A DNA stretch of 64,000 bases from Planctomycetota bacterium (lineage in GTDB: Bacteria > Planctomycetota > Planctomycetia > Pirellulales > Pirellulaceae): positions 1-64,000 of the forward strand of contig JAPLNL010000114.1 in NCBI GenBank assembly GCA_026692905.1, written 5' to 3'. The notes beneath the pieces are model-generated. The model made no database searches. It was not told the DNA's origin and worked only from the letters and a program-made list of their open reading frames with translations. This document shows, piece by piece, positions 1 through 8,623 of the stretch (positions are counted from its first letter, which is position 1; the number at the start of each line of letters is the position of its first letter). Made by a program: the position numbers and the translations under genes.

Positions 1-51
1 AGGTGCCACACACCTTACCGCTTGCCCTCCCGACGAGGTGCCACACACCTT
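1..51. repeat. Paired 16-bp palindromic repeat
   Basis: Two identical copies of AGGTGCCACACACCTT lie at 1-16 and 36-51, separated by 19 bp. Each copy is itself a small hairpin (AGGTG / CACCT around CCACA). The pair lies downstream of the stop of the minus-strand lipoprotein gene. The function is unknown, and the array may extend beyond the left edge of the window. Confidence 0.7.
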
Positions 52-94
52 CCCGAGCACCGCGACTACAAAGCATCCGTTGCGTTGACATCCC

Positions 95-592
95 CTACTT
101 CGAACTAAGCTTTAATTCCAGCTTGCTCGGCGAATCCTTGACTTGATGCGAGAATCCCGAGGTCATTTCGGTTTCGTACTTCTTGGGCAATAGATTTTTC
201 GGTGGAGTGGGCGGCTTGGCATCCGGATCATATGCCTTCATTTCTTCCTCGGGTGTCATGTTCCTCACTCGCTTGGAATCGTCCACCAACACTTTGTCGA
301 ACTTGGTAACACGGATGCGGTAGCTCCCGGGCCGGACGCCATCACCTGAGGTATAGGTGGTGAGGGAAAACTTTCCTGTCGCATCCGATACTCCCGATGC
401 TGCCTCACCGTCGTCCTTGCTGATGGGAACTAAAACAATGGTGGCACCTTCGATAGGCTTATCATCTAAACTCAAGACCCCATCGACAGCAAACGTCTTG
501 GGATTGGAAGGGGCTTTGGTGCAACCGGCAAACAAACCAAGAACACCGAGGAGCAACGCCGGAACAAGAACTGTTGTCTTTGAGCAAAACAT
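95..592 (-). CDS. Small lipoprotein with carboxypeptidase-regulatory-like fold
   Basis: This is a predicted exported lipoprotein of 165 residues. The start at 592 gives a compact signal peptide followed by a lipobox ending LFAGC, with the lipidated cysteine at residue 24. An in-frame start at 664 would add an unlikely 24-residue leader. The mature part (VDGVLSLDDKPIEGATIVLVP and a following GKFSLTTY...GSYRIRVTK segment) has the look of the transthyretin-like/carboxypeptidase-regulatory domain common in planctomycete lipoproteins. GGAG lies about 13 nt upstream of the start. It follows the DUF1559 pseudopilin gene on the same strand, a pairing often seen in Planctomycetes, but a terminator-like hairpin lies between them. 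The biochemical role is unknown. Confidence 0.85.
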   Translation of the reverse strand: MFCSKTTVLVPALLLGVLGLFAGCTKAPSNPKTFAVDGVLSLDDKPIEGATIVLVPISKDDGEAASGVSDATGKFSLTTYTSGDGVRPGSYRIRVTKFDKVLVDDSKRVRNMTPEEEMKAYDPDAKPPTPPKNLLPKKYETEMTSGFSHQVKDSPSKLELKLSSK

Positions 593-648
593 TTGATTAA
601 AACCAACTCCGTTTTTAGAAATGGAAGAGTAAGAACGCATAGGAAACA

Positions 649-689
649 AAAAATCGGTAGACAATGTGTTTTCACTGCTACCGATTTTT
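649..689. terminator. Bidirectional terminator-like hairpin
   Basis: A perfect 12-bp inverted repeat (AAAAATCGGTAG at 649-660, CTACCGATTTTT at 678-689) flanks a 17-nt loop. Each strand ends in a T run after a stem containing CGG/CCG, so it could stop transcription in either direction. It separates the pseudopilin gene from the lipoprotein gene. Confidence 0.6.
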
Positions 690-714
690 GTGGATAGGAC
701 ACGGTTGTCGCGGC

Positions 715-781
715 TAGCGCCCGCGGCTCAATTTGAGCAAGGTGCCATTGGGCGTTAGCCCCGGCTAGTGATCAGCCGGGC
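715..781. repeat. Family D repeat (GGCTAGCGCCC type), copy 1
   Basis: Contains GGCTAGCGCCCGCGGCT and then GGGCGTTAGCCCCGGCT, followed by a 7-bp hairpin CCCGGCT/AGCCGGG at 760-780. Related sequences occur at 25091-25168, 34650-34712, 40360-40431 and, as a fragment, near 58232. It lies immediately 3' of the pseudopilin gene. Confidence 0.5.
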
Positions 782-812
782 TTTTACCCCTCGAGGAGCT
801 GACCCATGAACA

Positions 813-1913
813 TCAGTCCGGAACAGCGCTGATGTCTGCTCCACCGATTGAGCCAAGAGCTCCCCAAACCCCATAAACGCTTGGCCCACCCGTAGGTTGA
901 GTAAGAGCAAGGTTTCCAGTGTCGATGCTGCTACTAATGAACTTAACGCTTCCATCGCACATCGACGCATTAACGCCTCCAGTGTGATAGCTGGACGCAG
1001 GTAGGACCATGTTAGCTTGATCGCCCCAGTTGCCAACTTCCGAACATGCGGGCGAGTTTGGCGGAAGAACCGTATTGAAGGCACAATAAGCCGCAGGACC
1101 ATCGGTCCAATTGATACCTCGCCGTCCAAATACAATGGAGCCAGCTTTGAAGAAAGTGCCATCGACAACTCCACGGCAAAGGATGGGTGACGCGGCAAGG
1201 CCTGTTATGTTATTGGCATAACCCATCGTAAAAGGAACGGTTTTCGCTGGTGCCGAAAATCCAAATTGGCCACCGTTACCAGTAAGCGAGTTGTTTTGCA
1301 TCTCGCTCATACCAACGGTATTGCTGGTACCATCGATGATTTCAGCAATCTTTCGCCACTTGAATCGACCGAACAACCCGCGAACCGTACCGTCGTTGAT
1401 GCCAGTAACTTGATCTCCAACACACATCGCATAACTGATGTTCTTGCCCCCTAGATTCACTCCTAGGTCCGAGGGGCATTTGTAACTTGGCGGAACCGTA
1501 TTCCATGGTGCCCAGCCAGCGTCTCCTCTTGGTCCACCTGGTGCAATACCTGAGGCAGGATCACCGGTTTGAATATTGTTGAACATCGCACTCTGCTCCA
1601 GATAGGGAAGCAAAGCGATGTATCCGGAGATTCGTCCGGAGTTGTGAATGATGTTTCCGGTATTCGCCGTGATAGAATTCCCACTCGTCCCCGTTGTTCC
1701 GTGTTTTCTCGCTGGAAACGCCTGAAAGGACGACTCATAGGTGTGCAAAGCCAACGCCATTTGCTTGGCATTGTTGCTGCACTTCATTCGACGCGCTGCC
1801 TCGCGTGCCGCTTGAACGGCAGGCAAAAGCAAACCGACCAAAATTCCAATAATGGCGATAACCACCAACAATTCCACCAACGTGAAACCAACTCGAATTC
1901 GCTGCCTTTTCAT
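813..1913 (-). CDS. DUF1559 pseudopilin-like protein (H-X9-DG)
   Basis: A type IV pilin-like/pseudopilin protein of 366 residues. The N-terminus has a classic class III prepilin signal: basic residues, then G9|F10[13 protein letters not shown], with the hydrophobic helix at about 10-30 and the AAREAARR helix continuing. The C-terminal part contains [12 protein letters not shown], the H-X9-DG motif of planctomycete prepilin-processing-associated proteins. The start at 1913 is chosen because it places the cleavage glycine at residue 9 and has AGGTG just upstream; the upstream in-frame start adds a non-signal leader. Members of this family are present in large numbers in planctomycete genomes. 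The assembly machinery and the role of this copy are unknown. Confidence 0.93.
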   Translation of the reverse strand: MKRQRIRVGFTLVELLVVIAIIGILVGLLLPAVQAAREAARRMKCSNNAKQMALALHTYESSFQAFPARKHGTTGTSGNSITANTGNIIHNSGRISGYIALLPYLEQSAMFNNIQTGDPASGIAPGGPRGDAGWAPWNTVPPSYKCPSDLGVNLGGKNISYAMCVGDQVTGINDGTVRGLFGRFKWRKIAEIIDGTSNTVGMSEMQNNSLTGNGGQFGFSAPAKTVPFTMGYANNITGLAASPILCRGVVDGTFFKAGSIVFGRRGINWTDGPAAYCAFNTVLPPNSPACSEVGNWGDQANMVLPASSYHTGGVNASMCDGSVKFISSSIDTGNLALTQPTGGPSVYGVWGALGSIGGADISAVPD

Positions 1914-2038
1914 TGAGTCACCTGCGTAAAGTAAGGAGAGAAGATTACAAAACGGAAACCATGAGTTTATCAACGCCTTGATCGGGCGAAAAGGCAGGTT
2001 AGCGGACTAGTGGCTGTTTTTCGCCATAAATCATCAAT

Positions 2039-3589
2039 TTAGGGGGTGTTTAGTCGCTTTTTATTGAAAGCGCTCCACCAAACAGAAAGCCTAGGAACCA
2101 TCTTTTTGGTCGATGTTTCATCGAAGATTTGTGCCCCCACGACAAAATCCATACGTCCATCTTGATTGAAATCACCAACTTCTAAGGCTGGATAGTTGGG
2201 CGAACCTCGCTCCAAAACCCTCAGTTCAAAATGCTTTGAGCGCGTCTGCTCAAGCAGGACAATCGACGCAGGGTTGGAGTTTCGGAAGGTCGCCGGATTC
2301 ACACTTGAGGGTACGTTGGTGACCGCAACAATATCTTGGTCGCCATCCGCATCAAAATCGATCGCAACAGCTCGATAGATGCACGGCACATCCGCAATTC
2401 GATGATAGCGAAACTGAACATCCCCAAGGTTTTCAAGCCACTGCAAACCATGGCTTCGGTTTGCATATCCGTTGTCAAAACTATCTCCATTTGCATAGAG
2501 GATGTCTTTGTCACCATCTTCATCCAAATCGGCAAGCGTAATCCCAATGGAACCGAAGCTCAAATCTGGAGCTTGCCAAATGACGCGTCGTTCGAAGCGA
2601 CTACCGCGATTGAGAAATATCTCGACGCTCTCGTATTCTTGACTAATCACAGCAGCAAAATCCAACCGTCCATCCTGATCCCAATCGTTTGGAGGCAGCT
2701 GAATGTAACCAGGCCTGCTGTCCAACGATCGCGCAACCAAACGTGGAGGCTGGTTTGGATCAGACATATTGGAGAGCATTCGAATTCCACCAAACTGCCG
2801 ATGCCCAAACTCCGCAAAGAGAATATCCAGTTGTCCGCGACCTGAAAAATCTCCCGCCTGCACATCGGCCACTCTCCCATTTGATTGGCTGACCACGATT
2901 TCCGCAAAGTTGGAAGTGGCAGGGTCTCGCCTCAAGAAGACGACACGACCGTGCTGATGATCAAACGGCAAAAAACTGCCGAGGTCTGCGACCAACAAGT
3001 CTTGATACCCGTCTGCATCCAAATCACACATTTCAACTCGGCATGGGTTATTGAGTCGAGCGAGAATTTTCCTAGGTGCATCGGTATTGGCGGGATCAAT
3101 CAAACTAACACTTCCATCTCGCATGTCACAGATAACAAAATCGCGATGGTCGGGAGCCATCAATGGAATCCAGCGAACAGAAGCCACTCCCGGGCGAATA
3201 TAATCATTCGCTTCTTTCCAGTCGACCTTCTCGATTTCAAAACGATTTCGAAGTAATTCGTCGACTTCAGGCAACTCCTGAATCACCATTTCCTTGGGTG
3301 CACGCTCTCGATAATATCGAACCACCTCAGACAGCATGGGCGGATGAAGATCGCTTCGGCCCGACCTCGCATAGAACTCGTAGCCCTTTCGGATTTCTTC
3401 GTACCAAACATCTTGAGCAAAACTCTCAGGACTTGGTAGCGCATGGCAATCACCGCAGAAGGCAGCGATCTTGGATTCGATTGACGCAGGAGTCTGTGCG
3501 GTCGGCACTTGTAAATTGCTCTGACAGCCTCCAAGCAAAATAAGCAACAAAACGAAACTCAGACGAAGTAACGCTCGCGACTTGGGCAT
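2039..3589 (-). CDS. FG-GAP/VCBS lipoprotein with one heme c motif
   Basis: A predicted outer-surface or periplasmic lipoprotein of 516 residues. The lipobox LLLGGC places the lipid on Cys22. A single CxxCH (CGDCH, about 45-49) suggests a covalently bound heme c. The rest is a beta-propeller with at least five calcium-binding D-x-D-x-D-G repeats (DLDADGYQD, DWDQDGRLD, DLDEDGDKD, DFDADGDQD, DFNQDGRMD). The start at 3589 is preferred over 3649 because it begins the signal peptide directly. The gene is divergent from a di-heme cytochrome gene, and the two may form a shared extracytoplasmic electron-transfer module; that link is inference from position. Confidence 0.88.
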   Translation of the reverse strand: MPKSRALLRLSFVLLLILLGGCQSNLQVPTAQTPASIESKIAAFCGDCHALPSPESFAQDVWYEEIRKGYEFYARSGRSDLHPPMLSEVVRYYRERAPKEMVIQELPEVDELLRNRFEIEKVDWKEANDYIRPGVASVRWIPLMAPDHRDFVICDMRDGSVSLIDPANTDAPRKILARLNNPCRVEMCDLDADGYQDLLVADLGSFLPFDHQHGRVVFLRRDPATSNFAEIVVSQSNGRVADVQAGDFSGRGQLDILFAEFGHRQFGGIRMLSNMSDPNQPPRLVARSLDSRPGYIQLPPNDWDQDGRLDFAAVISQEYESVEIFLNRGSRFERRVIWQAPDLSFGSIGITLADLDEDGDKDILYANGDSFDNGYANRSHGLQWLENLGDVQFRYHRIADVPCIYRAVAIDFDADGDQDIVAVTNVPSSVNPATFRNSNPASIVLLEQTRSKHFELRVLERGSPNYPALEVGDFNQDGRMDFVVGAQIFDETSTKKMVPRLSVWWSAFNKKRLNTP

Positions 3590-3691
3590 CCATTCCCGAA
3601 AGCAGGACTCCGAACCCAAATCAACCCATTCGTCGAGATAGTATATCATGAACCGTTCGCCCTTTTTTCTTTGTCATTTGCATTGCATCCT

Positions 3692-5149
3692 ATGTTGTAC
3701 TCACTTCTTAAGCCCCTCAGAAGCCCACGGTTTGCTTCCATCGCATTTGGTTTGAGCACTGCAGTCTCGGTTGGAGTCTGGTTTTGCCTTACGGCTCCCA
3801 AGAGTAACCAAGCGATCATCAAATCGAAATCCGACCAACTCGGCAGCCAACCTTCACAACCAAATACTCCCCATGAGTTACCAAACAACCCACAGACGGT
3901 GATTCGCCAAGCAGGAACTTTTCGCAAACAAGGTCGTGACATCGAAGCCTTCGCCGAGGTCCAGCTTCTTTCGAATGACGAAGCAACTTCCGAGCCCAAT
4001 CTCCTCGAACAGATTGAGCTGGCTTTCGATCAATCGCGATACGAAGATGCCCTGGACCATCTCGCAAAAATAGGTCTATCCTCTCCTGACGACTTCCGCA
4101 AAATGCTCAATCAAGGCTTTCGATTCATGGTGGAAAGGCAGCCCAGCGACGCCGATCCTTTGTTTCACAAAGCGCAATTGGGGGCAATGGCATTGGCATT
4201 TGGAGGGAAGCGTCCCGAAGCGGAAGAAGTCTTTGCCGAAACACTGAATCGTATCGCTCGACTCAGACGTATCAATGACCTGAGGCATCGCATGGCGACA
4301 TCAGTCAATCGACCTGAAATCGAGTTGGAACGATCGAAACTACTTAACGCGGAATCCTTTGCCCCGGTTACTAAGCATACGGAAACAGAGCCTGGAATCC
4401 GGCTCTACAAGGACAAATGCTCACATTGCCACGGAGAATCCGGGGCAGGAAACGGACGAGCTGCTCGTCACCTCTTTCCGTCGCCTCGCAACTTTTTGGG
4501 TCAGCGATTTCGTTACGTATCAGCCTCCAATGGACTCGCTACCGATAGCGACTTAATCAATGTGATACGATCTGGACTACCTGGAACGTCGATGCCTGCC
4601 TTCCCCGAGCTGAGCAATCGCGAATGGGATTTGCTGCTGCCTGTGCTCCGCGAGTTTCATCGCCTTGGCGTCGAGGCAAGCCTGAAAGGTCTAGCTCTCT
4701 CCAAAGACGAATTGGACGATTTGCTGGCTGCCAAAACGCGCCCGACCAAGCAGCTTGATATTCCAGTCGTACCCAACGATTTCGAGGCAGCGATACGTCG
4801 AGGAGAACTGCTCTTTCAAACTACGGGATGCAGACATTGTCATACACACCCCGGAGCCTCCCAATACGCCTCCAATCGAATAAGGCACTTCGATGAAAGC
4901 GGACACCCCATCTTGGCACGCGACTTATCGACCGATCCGCTCAAGGGGGGAGAATCGCTTGATGATATCTATCGCCGCATCGCGTTGGGAATTCCCGGAA
5001 CACCCCACCCTTCCTTCGCAGGCAGTCCGTCCGAGACCATGGATCTAGCTACCTATGTTCTTTCGATTGCAAATGATGAGAAATCACCAAGTACCAATGA
5101 TACCAGACGAAGAAGATTGGTAGATAGCTCGTTTAAAGGTCAGCCGTAG
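3692..5149 (+). CDS. Membrane-anchored di-heme cytochrome c with helical repeat region
   Basis: A 485-residue protein with an N-terminal hydrophobic anchor (FASIAFGLSTAVSVGVWFCL). A TPR-like helical region follows (about 50-210), then two cytochrome c domains with CxxCH motifs: CSHCH near residue 243 and CRHCH near 381. Each domain carries a plausible downstream methionine. The start at 3692 (ATG) is preferred; an in-frame TTG at 3671 would add seven residues. No strong Shine-Dalgarno is visible for either. It is divergent from the heme/FG-GAP lipoprotein and probably acts in periplasmic electron transfer. The stop codon lies inside an inverted repeat that may be the terminator. Confidence 0.85.
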   Translation: MLYSLLKPLRSPRFASIAFGLSTAVSVGVWFCLTAPKSNQAIIKSKSDQLGSQPSQPNTPHELPNNPQTVIRQAGTFRKQGRDIEAFAEVQLLSNDEATSEPNLLEQIELAFDQSRYEDALDHLAKIGLSSPDDFRKMLNQGFRFMVERQPSDADPLFHKAQLGAMALAFGGKRPEAEEVFAETLNRIARLRRINDLRHRMATSVNRPEIELERSKLLNAESFAPVTKHTETEPGIRLYKDKCSHCHGESGAGNGRAARHLFPSPRNFLGQRFRYVSASNGLATDSDLINVIRSGLPGTSMPAFPELSNREWDLLLPVLREFHRLGVEASLKGLALSKDELDDLLAAKTRPTKQLDIPVVPNDFEAAIRRGELLFQTTGCRHCHTHPGASQYASNRIRHFDESGHPILARDLSTDPLKGGESLDDIYRRIALGIPGTPHPSFAGSPSETMDLATYVLSIANDEKSPSTNDTRRRRLVDSSFKGQP

Positions 5150-5198
5150 GCGTTCTATAGCTCAGCATCAATAGCTCGCCAGTACGCCTACGGCTGAC
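5139..5198. terminator. 14-bp inverted repeat between convergent genes
   Basis: GTCAGCCGTAGGCG (5139-5152) and CGCCTACGGCTGAC (5185-5198) form a perfect 14-bp stem with a 32-nt loop. It covers the cytochrome stop codon (TAG 5147-5149) and ends 12 bp before the kinase stop. It is well placed as a bidirectional terminator but has no T run, so it could equally be another intergenic palindrome. Confidence 0.45.
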
Positions 5199-5209
5199 TG
5201 TTGAACGAT

Positions 5210-7579
5210 CTATTTCAAGGCGTCTCTTGTACGTGCAGAAGCGATCAAATCGTCTTCGTTGTCCTTCCACCACTTCTCAGCTTGCCCTTCACTCCAAGGG
5301 AACCGAGTGGCCGCAGCGTCGAGCTTTCTCGAAACCTCAGTCATCGATCGAGGGCGATCGTTGGCATCCGGTGCAATGCAATCCGCCAACAACCGTATAA
5401 ACTCATTGAACTTAGAGTCGCTGCACAGAGATGCAAACCGCCCTAGATAAAGCATCTGGATTAACGAATCGTGCGTAACGCCCAATATAGGAACTTTGCC
5501 CGTCAACAGGTAAACGCCCAGAACACCAAACGCAAAGATGTCGATTCGCGGATCGGCAATCCATGGTGTCTCAAGACGTTCTGGGGCGATGAAACCGGGT
5601 GTTCCGATGAGCACCCGTGTCGCAGTCACATCTCTGGAGACATTGTCCGCCATCGTTTTGGCTAGGCCGAAGTCAACCACCTTGACCAAGTCCATGAGCT
5701 GGCCTTTGCGGCAGATCATGATATTCTGTGGCTTGATGTCGCGATGAATGAGTCCGATATCGTGGGCTTCTTCGATCGCTCCACAAATTTGCCTCAGGAT
5801 CCAGACACATCGATCAATGGGGATGGCCGGATCATACGTCGTGAAATGCGCTAGATTGACCCCTTCGACGAGCTCCATCGCGCAAAACAAAAGTCCGTCC
5901 TTGGAAATTCCAAAGTCATAAATGCTAACCGTATTGGGATGGCTCAATTTCGATGCCATCCTAACCTCGCGTTCAAATCGCTTCAGCGTAACGGAATTAG
6001 CCAGCGGCTCTTTGATCAGTTTGATGGCTGCCGTTCTTCCGAGAAGCTTGTGCTCTGCGCGATAGACAATACCAAGCCCACCTTCACCAATTTTCTCTCG
6101 AAGGATATAGGAGCCAAGCGAACGGTTGGTTAACTCGATCCCGCGGAACGCACGGCGCAAAGACAAACCGCCGATGATCAATGAGATCAAAATGGGTATA
6201 CCGTACAAAATCTTAAACGCGCGATCGATGAAAACGTGGTTCCGAAACGCCTCTTCCTTTGGGATTTCCAATACCAAAAGTCGATTGAGAGGTTCTATCC
6301 AATGCCACGCACCCACAACCTCCCGACCACGATAATCTCGGTATCCAATCACGTCCAAACCGCTCTTGGGTTGCGAGATGGTCTTGCCTGGCTTTGTCCA
6401 CGACCACTCCGTTCGATCTTCCGCGGGTTGGAAACCTCCGAGTACATTTCCACCTGGATCCCTGGCCTCGAAAATAGGAGCACCGCGCACTTCTTTTAGT
6501 GTTGCAAAAGGAGGCAACTTTCGAAGGTCTGTCAGATTCTGGGCTTTGGTTGCAATGGCCCCACGCTCATCCAAAAGATAAGAGTTGCTCTCGCGCAATA
6601 CGGTTTTCGAAAGTAGGCTCTCCAACTCGTCCAAAAACGCAGGACTGCGGACCATCATTGCGCCGATGACCATCTTGGGATCTTCCGGCGAAAAGATCGG
6701 TACGATGAACATGGCATACTGCTCGTTCGATTCCATCGGGTAATTTTCCGAGATCGTTTCGGCCGTGGGGCGAGGCAGCTCGACCGACGTGGCCGCTCGA
6801 TCGAAAACACGCTTCAAAATAGTAGAACCAACGGTCGTGGAAAGACTACCTAGTTTGACCTCGTCGTTGTTGTACTGCCAATCCGCTAGCAAAATCGAGT
6901 TGCGACTCCAAATCGCATACTTGAGCTTCGACCGCTCCCCCGCCTTGACACTTTCTTCTTTGGTGTCTGTCTCCAGTTTTATGGGCAACGCGATTTGATT
7001 TTCAAAAACAAACTCGATCTTCTTTTGCTCAACCGCACTTCTGAGAATCCTCTCTCGCCCATGCTCGTCTAAACTTGGTGCGAGCACTTGCTCCTCTAAG
7101 CTTTCTACTAATAGTTGTAGCTCTTTCTGCCGCCCCCAATCTTGCACCCGTAGTTCGTGGCCACGTGCCCACTGCAGAACCAATATGCTTTTTTGTTCCG
7201 CCATAGAAGCCAGCACGGAAGCGTATTCGACTCGCGAACGACGAATTAATTCCGATTGCAAATACCAACCAACGGCAATCAAGAAAAATGCAGCCCCCAT
7301 GGCAGATGCCAAGGGCAACACGCCTCCGACCAAGTTATGACTAATACGTTGAAGCCCAAGCGTTGAGATCGATCGGCTCTGAACCGTCGTTTTGGAGATC
7401 TTGCCAGTCGGCTCCATGATCGTTCGACTAAAGTGCTGAGCCAACAGCCCTCGAACTTCTCGAATAACCTCGGGATCCTCGGACGCCATGGAGGTTAAAC
7501 GAGATTCCCGCTCCCGAATCGACTTGTTCACAAGATCGATAAAAAGCTCTTTTGCGCGAGCGTACTGCTCAGGGGTCAA
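5210..7579 (-). CDS. Transmembrane Ser/Thr protein kinase with extracytoplasmic sensor
   Basis: A 789-residue Hanks-type kinase with an unusual order: a short cytoplasmic N-terminus, TM1 about 82-107, a roughly 340-residue extracytoplasmic region of dCache-like appearance, TM2 about 457-475, then the kinase domain from about 488. Visible kinase elements are the glycine loop GEGGLGIV (498-505), the lysine in AIKLIK (about 520), HRDIKPQN (612-619), DFG (about 637) and APE (about 666). The start codon overlaps the stop of the ECF sigma gene by 4 bp (ATGA), so the two are probably translationally coupled. The sigma factor, or a partner interacting with it, is a plausible kinase target, by analogy with other ECF-kinase pairs. 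The ligand is unknown. Confidence 0.93.
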   Translation of the reverse strand: MTPEQYARAKELFIDLVNKSIRERESRLTSMASEDPEVIREVRGLLAQHFSRTIMEPTGKISKTTVQSRSISTLGLQRISHNLVGGVLPLASAMGAAFFLIAVGWYLQSELIRRSRVEYASVLASMAEQKSILVLQWARGHELRVQDWGRQKELQLLVESLEEQVLAPSLDEHGRERILRSAVEQKKIEFVFENQIALPIKLETDTKEESVKAGERSKLKYAIWSRNSILLADWQYNNDEVKLGSLSTTVGSTILKRVFDRAATSVELPRPTAETISENYPMESNEQYAMFIVPIFSPEDPKMVIGAMMVRSPAFLDELESLLSKTVLRESNSYLLDERGAIATKAQNLTDLRKLPPFATLKEVRGAPIFEARDPGGNVLGGFQPAEDRTEWSWTKPGKTISQPKSGLDVIGYRDYRGREVVGAWHWIEPLNRLLVLEIPKEEAFRNHVFIDRAFKILYGIPILISLIIGGLSLRRAFRGIELTNRSLGSYILREKIGEGGLGIVYRAEHKLLGRTAAIKLIKEPLANSVTLKRFEREVRMASKLSHPNTVSIYDFGISKDGLLFCAMELVEGVNLAHFTTYDPAIPIDRCVWILRQICGAIEEAHDIGLIHRDIKPQNIMICRKGQLMDLVKVVDFGLAKTMADNVSRDVTATRVLIGTPGFIAPERLETPWIADPRIDIFAFGVLGVYLLTGKVPILGVTHDSLIQMLYLGRFASLCSDSKFNEFIRLLADCIAPDANDRPRSMTEVSRKLDAAATRFPWSEGQAEKWWKDNEDDLIASARTRDALK

Positions 7580-8103
7580 GGTTGGTTTTCCACATCGAGT
7601 CGTTTTCTAAGCCAAGCGCGACACATCTTCCATTCGTTCTCAATTGTCCTAGTTGATAACCCAAGCACATCGGCCACTTCAGGAACCGTCATCCCACCAA
7701 AAAATCGCATTTCAACGATGCTCGCTTGCCTTGAATCCAACTGCTGTAGATCTTCAAGTGCCTCATTCAAGCCCAGAACGTCACTGTCGCGCGACGGTGC
7801 AATCGTCGCGTCCTCGTCAAAGAAGACGCGAACTCGCTCACCGCCGCGTTTGATGCGTTGACGAGCTCGTGCATGGTCCACCAAAATTCGCCGCATCATG
7901 GTCGCCGCGATCGCCAAAAAATGGCCGCGACTTTGATACTTGTCCGACGCCTGCTTGGATAGTTTTACATAGGCTTCATGCACAAGCACTGTCGGAGAAA
8001 GGGTCACCGTCGATGACTCAAGCTGCAAGTAACTGGCAGCCAAGCGCCGCATATGCTCATAGGTCTCATCGATGAGAACGTTTGTTTGATTTTTCTCGAT
8101 CAT
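7576..8103 (-). CDS. ECF-family RNA polymerase sigma factor
   Basis: A 175-residue extracytoplasmic-function sigma factor of the type abundant in Planctomycetes and Acidobacteria (TIGR02999-like). Region 2 contains the VHEAYVKL helix and the HARARQRIKRGG linker. Region 4 holds MTVPEVADVLGLSTRTIENEWKMCRAWL, a recognisable helix-turn-helix. AGGTG lies about 9 nt upstream of the ATG at 8103. It is the first gene of a two-gene unit with the membrane kinase, which starts within its stop codon. There is no obvious anti-sigma factor nearby, so phosphorylation by the kinase is the likely control route (inference). Confidence 0.93.
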   Translation of the reverse strand: MIEKNQTNVLIDETYEHMRRLAASYLQLESSTVTLSPTVLVHEAYVKLSKQASDKYQSRGHFLAIAATMMRRILVDHARARQRIKRGGERVRVFFDEDATIAPSRDSDVLGLNEALEDLQQLDSRQASIVEMRFFGGMTVPEVADVLGLSTRTIENEWKMCRAWLRKRLDVENQP

Positions 8104-8329
8104 ATGAATGCACCTAACCGAACGATGATCTTGCGGTTACCCGAACCAAATTCCGATAAAAAGGAATATTAGCAGGTCAACAAAGGTTTCGGGAGACGCA
8201 AGCCAAAATGGTTTCGAGCGTAAGCAGTCGAGCCGGAATCCCCCATATTATTCAAGAAGTTTGGCGGTCATAACCAAGATTCTCATACAAATACCAAATT
8301 TGTGGTAAGCCACTCGCTCCCGGGCTCGG

Positions 8330-8393
8330 CCCAACGCTGTGCAGTCCCAACGCTGTGCAGTCCCAACGTTGTGCAGTCCCAACGCTGTGCAGT
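8330..8393. repeat. Four tandem 16-bp repeats
   Basis: The unit CCCAACGCTGTGCAGT is repeated four times without gaps at 8330-8345, 8346-8361, 8362-8377 and 8378-8393. Only one base differs (GTTGT in copy 3). It lies in the 520-bp space upstream of the sigma gene. No coding role is apparent; it may be a variable-number tandem repeat. Confidence 0.9.
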
Positions 8394-8419
8394 ATTGTTC
8401 GCTGCTAAAAAACGATTGA

Positions 8420-8500
8420 GTAGCGAAAGTCGTCAAGACTTTCGGATGAATCGCCCAAACGACCGAAACTCTTGACTAGTTTCGCAACAAAACGCTTCAC
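8420..8500 (+). repeat. Family A twin-hairpin repeat, copy 1
   Basis: Hairpin 1 has stem CGAAAGTC/GACTTTCG with loop GTCAA (8424-8444). After 19 nt, hairpin 2 has stem CGAAACTC/TAGTTTCG with loop TTGAC (8464-8484), carrying one stem mismatch in this copy. The two loops are complementary. Other copies are at 18586-18654, 29160-29238, 52697-52780 and 57120-57200. Confidence 0.85.
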
Positions 8501-8553
8501 ATCTTTAGGTTCCACCGGTAAGAACTTCGTGCTTGGCTCAGGGTCCCAACCAA

Positions 8554-8585
8554 CGAAAAAAGGCTCGGGATGCATCCCGAGCCTT
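8554..8585 (-). terminator. Rho-independent terminator of the small acidic gene
   Basis: An 11-bp stem (AAGGCTCGGGA / TCCCGAGCCTT) with a TGCA tetraloop at 8560-8585 is followed on the minus strand by a T run (A run at 8554-8560 on the plus strand). It lies about 40 bp downstream of the minus-strand gene ending at 8624, which supports that gene as a real transcription unit. Confidence 0.8.
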
Positions 8586-8623
8586 ACACGACTTCAAAAA
8601 AATACGATGGTGGTTGCCTAAGA

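Noticed and set aside
8248-8436. Short minus-strand reading frame over the 16-bp tandem repeats
   Set aside because: It consists mostly of the tandem repeat translated out of register (the 16-bp unit is not a multiple of three) and lacks a start signal.
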